Source of the DNA: Leptospira venezuelensis
Lineage (GTDB): Bacteria; Spirochaetota; Leptospiria; Leptospirales; Leptospiraceae
Assembly (NCBI RefSeq): GCF_002150035.1
Contig: NZ_NETS01000008.1
Coordinates: 124,001-188,000, forward strand
Direction: 5' to 3'
Length of the DNA: 64,000 nucleotides
How positions within the stretch are numbered: the first letter of the stretch is position 1; each line of letters opens with the position of its first letter. The notes under the pieces were generated by a model. The model did no database searches. It saw only the letters and a list, made by a program, of their open reading frames with translations, and had not been told where the DNA came from. The position numbers and the translations under genes are program-made. Shown piece by piece: positions 19,054 to 28,054 of this stretch.

Positions 19054-19539
19054 TTAACGCAATGGGTCCGGAGGAGTATGAGTGACTTTCAGCACAGCCC
19101 CTCTGGAGAATAGAATTTTAATTTCCTTATCTGGCCTTGACCCTTCCGCATATTTAGAGATTGGCCTGTAATAGAGCCATTCTTCCATTCCAGGCGCCCA
19201 ACTATTGACAATTCGTTTTTCGTCAGGCTCCCCAAGTTTCCCTTTTACAAATAATTTATTTTGACTCATCAATGTACGGATTAACTCAGTACGAATAAAA
19301 ATATTCGAAGCGGCTTCTACAACATTAGGATCCGCATCTTTTCCGAGTAAACTTATGTCTGCATCCGGAATAGATTTCAGGACGAATTCCTTACACTTTG
19401 CGTCATCTGCAAAGGTTTCCATACATTCAGAATATAAACGTTTTGGGCTTTTAGATTCCTTATTGGATTCAGGAAAGAAATAAGCACATTGAGAGATAGA
19501 GAGTAAACAAAAAGCAGCAAATAAGAACTTAAATTTCAT
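19054..19539 (-). CDS. Predicted lipoprotein coupled to secA, BamE/SmpA-like layout
   Basis: 161 residues. Lipoprotein signal MKFKFLFAAFCLLSISQC, Cys at 18. The mature protein has Cys at about 39 and 49 and a C-terminal part with FVKGKLGEPDEKR followed by EEWLYY and IKILFSRGAVLKV: a helix-then-strands arrangement around LG.P...W.Y like SmpA/BamE lipoproteins. The resemblance is by eye and modest. ATGA overlap with the secA stop couples the two, hinting at a role in envelope protein export or assembly. Confidence 0.65.
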   Translation of the reverse strand: MKFKFLFAAFCLLSISQCAYFFPESNKESKSPKRLYSECMETFADDAKCKEFVLKSIPDADISLLGKDADPNVVEAASNIFIRTELIRTLMSQNKLFVKGKLGEPDEKRIVNSWAPGMEEWLYYRPISKYAEGSRPDKEIKILFSRGAVLKVTHTPPDPLR

Positions 19540-22253
19540 TTTCTTTTCCTCCTACTCGTTTTTCTCTCAGATCCCCCGCCTCCGGAAGAAACCGGCATTG
19601 CCTCTGCTGCAGGATTTTTAGGTTTAGCTCCCTGCAATTCTTGGAAGCCTCCAGTAAGTTCTTGTCCTACTTTTTTATACTCTTTTTTCTCTTCTGGCAA
19701 CTGAGTTTTTTCGGTAACTTCTACACGAACCAAGAAGCTAACGATCTCATACTTCATGTTCTCGATTGCTTGGTCGAATAATCTGAAACCTTGCAGTTTA
19801 TATTCTACTAGAGGATTCTTTTCTCCGTAACCAACAGTCCATATACCCTCTCTTAGATGGTCCATGGAGTATAGATGTTCTTTCCAGCGATGGTCCAGAA
19901 TATCTAAGAAAATATTTCTTTCCAAAAGTTTCCAAACATCAGCGCCTATACGATCCGCTTTATCTTGGTAAAAACTTTGAGCAGCATTGTTCAGAGAATC
20001 AAAAATTGCTAATTGAGGATTTTTGGATTTTTTAATTTCATCCTGATCTACTTTCCAAGGAAGTCCTAGGCCTTCGAACCACTCTTTTAAAACATCCCAT
20101 TCCCAACCGTTAGGATTTCCGCCTTCACAGGTAGCAACCACTTGGGCTTCTATCATTTCTTCTAAGAAACTTTTTGCCTGACCGGTAACATCTCCACCTT
20201 CCAGAACTTCGTTTCTCATTTTATAGATAACAATACGTTGACGGTTCATCACATCGTCATATTCCAATAGGTGTTTACGAATATCGAAGTTATGACCTTC
20301 TACCCTTTTTTGGGCCCTAGCAATTGCGTTAGACACCATTGGATGCTCGATTTCTTGTCCCTCGGGCATCTTGAGTCTTTCCATAATACCCGCAATCCTA
20401 TCGGATCCGAAAATCCTCATCAGATCATCTTGTAAGGAAAGATAGAATCTACTGGAACCTGGATCCCCTTGACGACCGGAACGACCTCTGAGCTGATTGT
20501 CGATCCTTCTCGCCTCATGTCTTTCTGTTCCCAAAATATGAAGGCCGCCTGCTTCCAGAACCTCTTCATGGTTCTTTCTCCAGATTTTTGCGCTGGTTAA
20601 GATCTCATTTGCTTTGGATTTTTTTGCTTGAGAATCTAATCTTTGGGAAATGGATTCTGCTCTTTCAAAATCAGCGCGAACCACTGCTTCTTTAAATTCA
20701 CTGATTACTGGATCTGATTCCTTCCAAGACTCGAGGCTTTCTTTAAATAACTGAGCCCCGCCTAAAACGATATCAGTTCCCCTTCCCGCCATGTTAGTAG
20801 CAATTGTAACCGCCGCAGGTTTTCCCGCGTTTGCGATAATTTCTGCTTCTTTTTCGTGGAACTTAGCATTTAGAACGTTATGTGCAATTCCCGCCTGAGC
20901 TAAAAGTCGAGCAAGAACCTCTGATTTTTCGATAGAGATCGTACCTACAAGAACAGGTTGTTTTTTATCTCTACAATCTTTGATCTCATTTAAGATAGCA
21001 GTGAATTTTTCTTTTTCAGTTCTATAAACTCTATCAGCTGCATCCTTTCTTTGAACAGGAACGTTTGGAGGAATTACGATCACATCTAGATTATAGATCT
21101 TATGAAATTCTTCCGCTTCTGTGTCTGCAGTTCCAGTCATACCAGAAAGTTTTTCATATAATCTGAAATAGTTTTGGAAAGTGATACTTGCGAGAGTTTG
21201 GGATTCTCTTGCAATCGGAACTCCTTCCTTTGCTTCCAAAGCCTGGTGAAGTCCATCTGAATATCTCCTACCAGACATCAAACGACCGGTAAACTCATCT
21301 ACGATGATCACTTCTCCATTTTGGACCACATAGTCCACGTCTCTTTGGAATATTTTATGAGCTTTTAATGCTTGGTGAACGTGATGAACTAAATCTACGT
21401 TTTGAGGAGCATATAAGTTCTCAATTCCTAAGATCTCTTCTACATGAGCCACACCCTTTTCAGTCATGAGAGTGTTTTTGGCCTTCTCATCCTTCTCGTA
21501 ATCCTCACCTTCGATGAGGCGAGGAATGATCTTATCTATACGAGTATATTTATCTGTGGATTCATCAGAAGGACCAGAAATGATAAGTGGAGTTCTTGCT
21601 TCATCGATCAAAATCGAGTCCACCTCATCCACGATCGCAAAATAATGTGATCTTTGCACTTTATGATCGATATGAGAAACCATATTGTCTCTCAAATAAT
21701 CGAAACCATATTCGTTATTAGTTCCGTAAGTGATGTCTGCAGAATATGCTTTTTTACGATCATCATGGTCCATATCATGCTGGATAATACCAACTGATAG
21801 TTCCAAGAAATCGTAAATTGGTTTCATCCAATTCGCATCCCTTCTTGCCAGGTAATCGTTCACTGTTACAACATGAACCCCTTTACCGGCTAAAGCGTTT
21901 AGATAAACTGCAAGTGTAGAAGTTAGAGTTTTACCTTCTCCAGTCTTCATCTCGGAGATATTTCCCCAATGAAGAGAGATACCACCCATCATCTGCACAT
22001 CGAAATGGCGCATCCCTAATTTTCTTAGGGCGGCTTCTCTGACAGTAGCAAATGCTTCCGGAAGAATATCATCCAAAGTCTCTCCCTTTGCGAGTCTTTC
22101 TTTAAACTTTCTAGTTTGGGAAGAAAGTTCAGAATCGCTTAAAGAGCGCATGGACTCTTCCAGAGAATTGATCTGGACTACAATCGGAGTAAGTCTTTTG
22201 AGGTCTCTTTCGTATTTACTTCCGAATAGAACCCTGAGTAATTTCTGAATCAT
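19536..22253 (-). CDS. secA: Protein translocase ATPase SecA
   Basis: 905 residues, a normal SecA length. It drives preproteins through SecYEG with ATP. Visible: MKTGEGKTLTSTLAVYLNAL (Walker A), TVNDYLARRDANWM, ITYGTNNEYGFDYLRDNM, VDEVDSILIDEARTPLIISG (DEAD-like Walker B), GMTGTADTEAEEF, TNMAGRGTDI, GLHILGTERHEARRIDNQLRGRSGRQGDPGSS (each in part), and the helical scaffold. The C-terminus ends in GGGGSERKTSRRKRK and has no Cys-x-Cys...Cys-His zinc tail, so it should not use the SecB-type linker. The lipoprotein gene follows with overlapping codons. Confidence 0.97.
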   Translation of the reverse strand: MIQKLLRVLFGSKYERDLKRLTPIVVQINSLEESMRSLSDSELSSQTRKFKERLAKGETLDDILPEAFATVREAALRKLGMRHFDVQMMGGISLHWGNISEMKTGEGKTLTSTLAVYLNALAGKGVHVVTVNDYLARRDANWMKPIYDFLELSVGIIQHDMDHDDRKKAYSADITYGTNNEYGFDYLRDNMVSHIDHKVQRSHYFAIVDEVDSILIDEARTPLIISGPSDESTDKYTRIDKIIPRLIEGEDYEKDEKAKNTLMTEKGVAHVEEILGIENLYAPQNVDLVHHVHQALKAHKIFQRDVDYVVQNGEVIIVDEFTGRLMSGRRYSDGLHQALEAKEGVPIARESQTLASITFQNYFRLYEKLSGMTGTADTEAEEFHKIYNLDVIVIPPNVPVQRKDAADRVYRTEKEKFTAILNEIKDCRDKKQPVLVGTISIEKSEVLARLLAQAGIAHNVLNAKFHEKEAEIIANAGKPAAVTIATNMAGRGTDIVLGGAQLFKESLESWKESDPVISEFKEAVVRADFERAESISQRLDSQAKKSKANEILTSAKIWRKNHEEVLEAGGLHILGTERHEARRIDNQLRGRSGRQGDPGSSRFYLSLQDDLMRIFGSDRIAGIMERLKMPEGQEIEHPMVSNAIARAQKRVEGHNFDIRKHLLEYDDVMNRQRIVIYKMRNEVLEGGDVTGQAKSFLEEMIEAQVVATCEGGNPNGWEWDVLKEWFEGLGLPWKVDQDEIKKSKNPQLAIFDSLNNAAQSFYQDKADRIGADVWKLLERNIFLDILDHRWKEHLYSMDHLREGIWTVGYGEKNPLVEYKLQGFRLFDQAIENMKYEIVSFLVRVEVTEKTQLPEEKKEYKKVGQELTGGFQELQGAKPKNPAAEAMPVSSGGGGSERKTSRRKRK

Positions 22254-22290
22254 TTATGCACCATCAACCGTTTCAATTCAATAGATAATA

Positions 22291-22308
22291 GTCCCGGGAA
22301 TTCGGGAC
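22291..22308. terminator. Hairpin downstream of the amidotransferase gene
   Basis: GTCCCG-GGAATT-CGGGAC, between the stop of 22323-23018 and secA. No strong T run follows on the minus strand, so it is a weak terminator or processing hairpin. Confidence 0.4.
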
Positions 22309-22322
22309 ATTGGATAGAAATA

Positions 22323-23018
22323 TTATAAATCCAAAATTCCTTCAAAGAGCGCTCTACCGGCTCTTTCCATCTGAGACCTAAGGTCTTCCGTTTCGGGTCC
22401 GGGAATCCATCCTGCTTTTTTAATAAACTCAGAATGTATATTCTTCCAAACGCCCAACATATTCTCTGTTACTTCCAGATGACATTGGATGCCGAAAACA
22501 CGATTTTCATATCCAAACATCTGGTTAGAATAAAAACTTCCTTGTAACAGATGATCAGCACCTTTAGGGATCTCGAATACATCTTCATGCAAATGGAATG
22601 CAGGAAAAGAAGAAGTACCATTCAACTTAGAGAATGCAGGATTAGAAGGATTTACCACTTTTACGTCGGAGAACCCTACTTCCGGGCCCTTCTCTCCTTC
22701 GTATACTTTAGCGCCCAAAACAGTTGCTAAGATCTGGGAACCTAGACAGATACCTATCACCTTCTTATCTTTCATAGATACCAAGTGTGATGCGAGTTCC
22801 AGCCAAGGTTTGAAAAATTTATGCTGTTTTGGATCATGAACCGTCTGAGGTCCGCCTAAAAACACAACAAGATCAAACATCTGATGAGCCGCAGGAACGA
22901 TATGCACTCTTTCGTCGTACGCATTATGATAGGTAATTCGATAATTCCTGGCTTGCAAAGAATCTAATAGAGTTCCAGGACCCTCACAGTCCTTGAACCG
23001 AATGATGAGACATCTCAT
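22323..23018 (-). CDS. Class I glutamine amidotransferase, GMP-synthase-like
   Basis: 231 residues. The triad is visible: Cys in GICLGSQILA and His/Glu in GIQCHLEVT, with VVFLGGP earlier as oxyanion strand. Stand-alone proteins of this type hydrolyse gamma-glutamyl bonds (glutamine or peptides), but the acceptor cannot be told. The FHLHEDVFEIP segment matches the GMP-synthase-like subgroup. Its ATG overlaps the stop of the thioredoxin-like gene by four bases. Confidence 0.8.
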   Translation of the reverse strand: MRCLIIRFKDCEGPGTLLDSLQARNYRITYHNAYDERVHIVPAAHQMFDLVVFLGGPQTVHDPKQHKFFKPWLELASHLVSMKDKKVIGICLGSQILATVLGAKVYEGEKGPEVGFSDVKVVNPSNPAFSKLNGTSSFPAFHLHEDVFEIPKGADHLLQGSFYSNQMFGYENRVFGIQCHLEVTENMLGVWKNIHSEFIKKAGWIPGPETEDLRSQMERAGRALFEGILDL

Positions 23019-23644
23019 GATTGGCCGGCCATTCTTTTGAAGAAGATCACTTTCATATTTTTAGGGATTTTATTAGGATCAGACTCTTCGCTGATCGGCC
23101 CAATAAAATTATAATATAAGATCAAAGGTTTTGTTTTGAATAGAAGTGTTTCCGGAGTTCCAGTGACAAGTCCTTCCGCACGATCCACTTTGAAAGGTGG
23201 CTTCATAATAATGACAGGAAGTTGTATCCCGAATTTTTTAACTTCTTCTTTCATCAAAACTGCAGCTTCTTTCATTTTTTGTTCGGTAGAAAGAGCTTCC
23301 GGATTATCAAAAAATATATCCGGATCCACGATCATATATAACTTGATATGTGGAGTTTTTTTCAGTTCTGCATTCAGATAATTTAAAACTGGAATTTCCT
23401 TAACACAAGGAAGACAATTCGGTCCATACACATTAAGTGCAATACGGTCAGCATCAATATCCGATATCCGGATATTCTCTCCTTCCAAACTGATGCCTTC
23501 AAAATCTTTAACACCTAGATTGGATTGTTCTGACGGAGCACAAACTGTAAGAAGGCTCGCTATTAATAAAAGGATTAGGCGGAAGAAAATCCCCTTGGAA
23601 AAGGGAAAACTAAGCCTGGAATCGGAGTTGGCCTGAGAATCCAT
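23015..23644 (-). CDS. Thioredoxin-like (TlpA/AhpC fold) lipoprotein
   Basis: 209 residues. Basic start, hydrophobic stretch FRLILLLIASLLTVC with a lipobox-like Cys near residue 35. The mature domain has SLEGENIRISDI, then LNVYGPNCLPCVKEIPVLNYL, where C-L-P-C is the redox CxxC, and GTPETLLF with the cis-Pro region. It should act at the outer face of the inner membrane or in the periplasm, reducing or oxidising thiols. Cotranscribed with the amidotransferase. The start codon has no obvious ribosome binding site. Confidence 0.7.
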   Translation of the reverse strand: MDSQANSDSRLSFPFSKGIFFRLILLLIASLLTVCAPSEQSNLGVKDFEGISLEGENIRISDIDADRIALNVYGPNCLPCVKEIPVLNYLNAELKKTPHIKLYMIVDPDIFFDNPEALSTEQKMKEAAVLMKEEVKKFGIQLPVIIMKPPFKVDRAEGLVTGTPETLLFKTKPLILYYNFIGPISEESDPNKIPKNMKVIFFKRMAGQS

Positions 23645-23775
23645 GGGCGTTTACCAAAATCGAAGATTCTCCCCAGAATTCAAGGAATAAACGAAAGATA
23701 TAAGGGATTGACAGAGAAGAGAAATTGAGAATGATGGTAGTTTCAAAGGCCTCTATCCCCTCTCAGGAATACAAA

Positions 23776-24270
23776 ATGACCCAGAACCAGAATTCAGAAT
23801 TCGATATTGTAACTTTGATTGAACTGGCCAAAAAAAACAAGTACGAAAGAGCCGTAGCCGGCTTCCAAATCCTGGATAGAATCGACAGACTCGAATTACC
23901 TAAGAAAATCAAAGGACGCAAACTTGCCGTCCAAGCGATGTTTGCACTCGCAAACGACGAAGTTCAGTATAAATACGTAACTAAAGAAGAAAGAGCCATC
24001 ACCGAAGCGGAAGCACAAGGAAACGGCGCTACTTATTCTCAATTCAACGGACTTTTCGAAGCTCCTCAAGCTCCTATCGCAGAAGAAGATATGGAAGAAG
24101 ATTTCATCCCAGAAGAAGCTGCAAAACCTCTTATGGACATGGAAGATGGTGAAGAGGGAGAAGCCTACGACGAAGAGGAAGATGATGACGACGACGAGGA
24201 TGAAGACGAAGAAGATGATGATGATTCCGACGACGATGACGACGACAAGGAAGAAGAAGACGAGGATTAA
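23776..24270 (+). CDS. RNA polymerase omega-subunit-like protein with long acidic tail
   Basis: 164 residues from the ATG at 23776 (AGGA eight bases before), in preference to an upstream ATG at 23725. The first 80 residues (DIVTLIELAKKNKYERAV, ILDRIDRLELPKK, KLAVQAMFALANDEVQYKY) have the omega layout: N-x-Y-E-x-A...A...I near the start, then a K-x-A-x-x-A-x-x-x-(x)-x-x-D-x-(I/V)-x-Y helix as in spirochaete omega subunits. That assignment is from memory and moderate. From about residue 105 the chain is almost wholly Asp and Glu, around 60 residues, far longer than normal for omega. The tail is encoded by GAA/GAT/GAC-rich DNA at 24085-24267. Confidence 0.6.
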   Translation: MTQNQNSEFDIVTLIELAKKNKYERAVAGFQILDRIDRLELPKKIKGRKLAVQAMFALANDEVQYKYVTKEERAITEAEAQGNGATYSQFNGLFEAPQAPIAEEDMEEDFIPEEAAKPLMDMEDGEEGEAYDEEEDDDDDEDEDEEDDDDSDDDDDDKEEEDED

Positions 24271-24312
24271 TCTATCTTCCAGCTTGTCCGGCAATCTGAC
24301 GGTTCTCTGAAT

Positions 24313-25644
24313 TTGAAGGAGGAAAATTCCTCCTTCCATCTACATTCCACACAAAATCCAATCAAAGAGGGAGAGAGAATCTCCCTTTCTATTCCTTCTC
24401 CCCTTCAAAAAGACGAATTCCTGGTGATCATTGGCATTGGTTGCGGGTATCATGTGATTTCTTATTTGAAATCTGTCGAAGATACTACAAAAATCCTGCT
24501 ACTCGAACCATTCTCCGAACTAGAAACCTTAGTTGGACCCGACCTGAAGGAAAAATTAGGCGGAGTTCCTATCTATTACGGTTGGGAAAAGTTTGAGAAG
24601 CTAGATAGATCCAACTGGATTGCTGCGAACACCAAGAACCTCCGAATTTTCATTCACCCGAATTATTCCAGACGGTATCCAGATCTGAGCGAAAAGATCC
24701 TCTCCTTCTTTCAAAAAAAAGAATCTGTTTCACAGAACAAACTCGCGAAGCAAGAATTCGGAAGACTCTGGGTCAGGAACTTCTTCAAACATCTGAAAAA
24801 ATCGTCTGAAAGTCCGAACTCTTATCGAATCCTGGGTAAAACTCTTTCGCCTAAACCTGGAAAAATTGGATGTTTTGTAGGAGCTTCGCCAAATTTAGAA
24901 TCTGAGATTGATTGGATCAGGAAAAATAAAGAAAAAATCTTCTTACTTAGCTCAGATACTGCACTCGGATATTTATTAGAAAATGATATCCAACCACATG
25001 CTGTACTCTCCATAGACAGCGGACTTGGAACCTTCTACCATTTTCCGGAACAAGTTCCTGAGAATATTCCGATCTTCACATGGTTTGGCGGAGCTAGTAG
25101 GATCTTCGAACTGAAAAATCCAAAGGTTATCTATCTTTCTACTCACCCATTGGACCAGATCCTAGGAGCAAAATTTTATCCAAAGGCTCCAATCTTAGAA
25201 AATCCCACTCTAAACGTGGCGGGTCTTGCAGTTTCCTTACTTCAATCTCTAGGAGCAGAATCAGTTCTATTGAAAGGATTCGGTTTCGAAAGAGAAGGAG
25301 GAAAAACCCATTGCAGGTCCACAGGTTACGAAAGATACGATAGATTTTTCATCGATCGTAAAAGAAGCTTATACAATTCGAGATATACGCCTGATTCTCG
25401 ATGGAAAACAAGAACGAGTGTCCTAGAAATATTACAAAAATGGAGTCCTATCCCAATCCTTTCCGAAATCGGCTCTAAGATCGAGATATTCTCTGGATGG
25501 GAAAATTCTTTGGAAAGTTATCCTTCTTCTTTTCCTGGTTCCGGACAGAACTGGAGAAAACTCTGTTCCGGAATTTCGGAACTTCCCAATGAGATCCAGA
25601 TCCTTCTTCCTAGAGAAACTAGGCTTTTAGATCCAAGAACCTAA
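24313..25644 (+). CDS. DUF115 / MptE-like protein, related to flagellin Maf glycosylation proteins
   Basis: 443 residues. The first 150 residues carry IIGIGCGYHVISYLKS and LLLEPFSELE, a Rossmann-like region; the central domain has GCFVGASPNLESEIDWI, FLLSSDTALGYLLENDIQPHAVLSIDSG (in part) and VLLKGFGFEREGGKTHC, characteristic of PF01973. Family members include archaeal 6-hydroxymethylpterin pyrophosphokinase and the Maf proteins that modify flagellins with nonulosonic acids. In a spirochaete with no flagellar genes nearby, either role is open. The start is a TTG at 24313 without a good ribosome binding site, and a short perfect hairpin (AAGGAGGAA-AA-TTCCTCCTT) lies at the start of the coding region, so the true start may differ. 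Confidence 0.7.
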   Translation: MKEENSSFHLHSTQNPIKEGERISLSIPSPLQKDEFLVIIGIGCGYHVISYLKSVEDTTKILLLEPFSELETLVGPDLKEKLGGVPIYYGWEKFEKLDRSNWIAANTKNLRIFIHPNYSRRYPDLSEKILSFFQKKESVSQNKLAKQEFGRLWVRNFFKHLKKSSESPNSYRILGKTLSPKPGKIGCFVGASPNLESEIDWIRKNKEKIFLLSSDTALGYLLENDIQPHAVLSIDSGLGTFYHFPEQVPENIPIFTWFGGASRIFELKNPKVIYLSTHPLDQILGAKFYPKAPILENPTLNVAGLAVSLLQSLGAESVLLKGFGFEREGGKTHCRSTGYERYDRFFIDRKRSLYNSRYTPDSRWKTRTSVLEILQKWSPIPILSEIGSKIEIFSGWENSLESYPSSFPGSGQNWRKLCSGISELPNEIQILLPRETRLLDPRT

Positions 25645-25753
25645 TTTTGAGTCGAAGAACCTATAAGAAGAAGATTCTACTACTTGACATTCCGGGAGAA
25701 TTCTCCAAAACTCTCTAGTTCCGGGAAACCGGCCAACCTTTCGGTTTAGGATT

Positions 25754-26245
25754 ATGAATAAAGGTTATATTATTTGTGTCGATGATGAAGTGTCAGTACT
25801 GGAGACTCTCCAGGAACAACTTCATAACGAGTTCGGAAAGACTCATGAGATCGAAACCGCAAGAAGCGCGGAAGAGGCACTTGCCTTATTGGAAGAGATC
25901 CAAGCTTCCGGTTATGTGATCGAAGTTATCATTACGGATCAGGTAATGCCCGGGATGAAAGGAGCCGATTTTTTGGAATCGGTCCACAAACGGTCTCCTG
26001 ATTCGATCAAAATTCTGCTCACCGGTCAAGCCGGTCTGGATTCCGCAATCCACGCGATAAATTTCGGGGGATTGAGCAGATACGTGGAAAAACCTTGGAA
26101 CATAGAGGATCTAACCAGAGACATCCGATCTTTGATAGAAAAGTTCCGGCAGAACCTGGAGAATCAACATTTAGTCAATGAGCTTAACAGAAGAATTAAG
26201 GACCTCGAAGAAGAAAACCGCAAACTACAGCAAACAGGTGAATAA
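25754..26245 (+). CDS. Single-domain response regulator with C-terminal coiled coil
   Basis: 163 residues. Receiver domain 1-125 with CVDDE (acidic pair 10-11), ITDQVMPGMKG (phospho-acceptor Asp62), ILLTGQ (Thr90) and VEKPW (Lys113). Instead of an output domain, residues 128-163 (RQNLENQHLVNELNRRIKDL and following) form a coiled coil. Such proteins work by binding a partner. It overlaps by eight bases the start of an exported HEAT-repeat protein, so the regulator and three exported proteins form one operon. The cognate kinase is not adjacent; the next one is at 29614. Confidence 0.82.
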   Translation: MNKGYIICVDDEVSVLETLQEQLHNEFGKTHEIETARSAEEALALLEEIQASGYVIEVIITDQVMPGMKGADFLESVHKRSPDSIKILLTGQAGLDSAIHAINFGGLSRYVEKPWNIEDLTRDIRSLIEKFRQNLENQHLVNELNRRIKDLEEENRKLQQTGE

Positions 26246-27563
26246 CCTGCCTGAGCGTATTGGTAAAATTTTCCTAGGAAACATTTGCTCGTTCTCCCTG
26301 GTACTTTGTTTGTTTTCTTTCGGTTCCTTGGCCGCTAAAGAAGCTCCACCTAAGCCTAAATATACAGAAGAACAGATCCGCAAAAAGAAAGAAGTTCTCT
26401 CCAAGATCTTAAAATACGGAACCACAAAAGAAAGAGCAAGCGCTCTTAGAGAATTAGAAGATTTTCCAAAAGAAGACGCAGGAGAATTATACGATCAAGT
26501 CGGAGTAATCCTTTCCAAGGATCCGGATTGGTCTATGAAGATCTATGCACTTAGAATTTCAGGAATCCTAAAACTCACTCAATTCGAAGATAAGATCATT
26601 GCATTATTAAAACATGACCAACAAGACGTGCAGAAAGAAGCAGTCTATGTAGTCAAAAAGCTCAAATTCGATTCTGCAATTCCAGTTTTAACTGAATTGC
26701 TCAAAAGCCAGGATTTCACCAAAAATTCAAATTTTCTAATCGCGCTCATCGAATGCTTGGCTGAATTTCCTCAGGCAAACGAACCATTCTCCGTATTAGA
26801 AGCAAGATTCCAGGAGAAGTTTAATGATCCTGAAGTGAGAGCTCAAATCGCACTTTATTTCGGAAAAGTAAAAAAGTCTTCAATCGAGAATGTTCTGATC
26901 GCAACTGTAAAAGACGAAAAAGAGCCGATCACTCTTCGCGCTTACTCTGTAAACGCACTCGGAAAAATCAAATCAGAAGCTGCGATTACTCCTCTCAGAG
27001 AATTATTAGAAAAGATCAGAGCATTAAAATCCAAGAACGATATCCAAGATTACCAAGCACTTAAGATACATACAATCACTGCTCTTGTTTCCTTAGGAGA
27101 TAAGGAAATTATAGAAGAATTATATTCATTCGCAAGAGATGACGATGCAATGGTCCGACTTCGTGCCATCAAACATTTGGCCGAAACAGAAGATCCTGCA
27201 GTGATCGAAATTTTAGAATATAAGGCACAAAGAGATCCTAGTGAAAAAGTAAAACGTGCGGCACAAAATGCATTAGACCAGCTTCGCAAAAAACTAGATC
27301 CGACTTTTGTTCCTACAAGTCCCGATACAAAACCTGCAAAAGATACTAGCACCAGAAAGGCTGGCAGCGGCGGATCCAACTCTTCTTCCAGAAGGTCTAG
27401 ACCAAGCAGCGGAGGCGGAGATGGTTCCAATCCAGTTCCATTAAGTGGAGAAGGTAGCGGATCTTCCTCCGGTAGTGGCGGTGGATCCGGTTCAGGTAGT
27501 GGTGGTTCTTCCGGAGGAGGAAAACCCTCCGGCGGAGAATCAGAGGATCTGGAAAACGATTAA
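26238..27563 (+). CDS. Exported HEAT-repeat protein with Gly/Ser-rich tail
   Basis: 441 residues from the GTG at 26238, which overlaps the response-regulator stop; an in-frame ATG at 26178 lies deep inside that gene. Signal peptide: NNLPERIGK then FSLVLCLFSFGSLAA, cleavage near residue 37. Residues 60-370 are pairs of helices of HEAT/PBS-lyase type (QDVQKEAVYVVKKLKFDSAI, LRAYSVNALGKIKSEAAITP, VRLRAIKHLAETEDPAVIEI), a protein-binding scaffold. The last 80 residues are Ser, Gly and Pro with few charges, ending ESEDLEND, probably disordered. It should sit in the periplasm or at the outer membrane. Function unknown. Confidence 0.75.
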   Translation: MNNLPERIGKIFLGNICSFSLVLCLFSFGSLAAKEAPPKPKYTEEQIRKKKEVLSKILKYGTTKERASALRELEDFPKEDAGELYDQVGVILSKDPDWSMKIYALRISGILKLTQFEDKIIALLKHDQQDVQKEAVYVVKKLKFDSAIPVLTELLKSQDFTKNSNFLIALIECLAEFPQANEPFSVLEARFQEKFNDPEVRAQIALYFGKVKKSSIENVLIATVKDEKEPITLRAYSVNALGKIKSEAAITPLRELLEKIRALKSKNDIQDYQALKIHTITALVSLGDKEIIEELYSFARDDDAMVRLRAIKHLAETEDPAVIEILEYKAQRDPSEKVKRAAQNALDQLRKKLDPTFVPTSPDTKPAKDTSTRKAGSGGSNSSSRRSRPSSGGGDGSNPVPLSGEGSGSSSGSGGGSGSGSGGSSGGGKPSGGESEDLEND

Positions 27564-28054
27564 TGAAACAATTCCTTCTCCTATCCGCGATCCTTTGTTT
27601 GATACCTACATCGGATGGGAGAAGATTGGATGCGGAACCTGCAGGAAACACCTATCGCGGGACAATCACTCTCAAAGAACCTAGAGCTTTAGATATAAAG
27701 GAATCCTTAACGGATTCTTCTCCGAATTATCCAGAAACGATCAAACTATATTACCAAGGTCTAAAGGAAAATTACGTAGTATTCTACGATTGGAACGGCC
27801 ATACTCTTTATTATAAATATAGAGATAATAAATTTGATAGAAGATTAAAAAAATATGTTTCTAGGCTGGCGCCAGGTGCACCCTACGAGGTCACAGGAGA
27901 ATACCAAGGAGTATTCGTATTCGAAAATAAAACGATTCGAAGATTTAAGAAAAAAGGAGAAGATACATTAGCCGACAGAAAGGAAAAACAATCTATACCT
28001 GTATTCCAACTAGTCAAATACAGAGAATTGATCTTAGAGGAAATTATCTTTTGA
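27563..28054 (+). CDS. Exported protein of unknown function, coupled to HEAT protein
   Basis: 163 residues; ATG overlaps the upstream TAA. Short signal peptide MKQFLLLSAILCLIPTSDG. The mature part is rich in Tyr, Lys and Asp with YRGTITLKEP, YYQGLKENYVVFYDWNGHTLYYKY, PYEVTGEYQGVF, an all-beta look like a small OB-fold or SH3-like domain binding a partner. No family recognised. The stop overlaps the TTG start of the next gene (TTGA). Confidence 0.6.
   Translation: MKQFLLLSAILCLIPTSDGRRLDAEPAGNTYRGTITLKEPRALDIKESLTDSSPNYPETIKLYYQGLKENYVVFYDWNGHTLYYKYRDNKFDRRLKKYVSRLAPGAPYEVTGEYQGVFVFENKTIRRFKKKGEDTLADRKEKQSIPVFQLVKYRELILEEIIF

Noticed and set aside
24085..24267. GA-rich repetitive tract as a possible microsatellite or assembly error
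   Set aside because: The frame stays open and in register with the omega-like N-terminus and ends at a normal stop; mixed GAA/GAT/GAC codons look like selected acidic coding, so it is kept as coding.
27357..27540. Gly/Ser-rich tract as a tandem-repeat array
   Set aside because: Codons vary and no fixed repeat unit is seen; it is a low-complexity protein tail.
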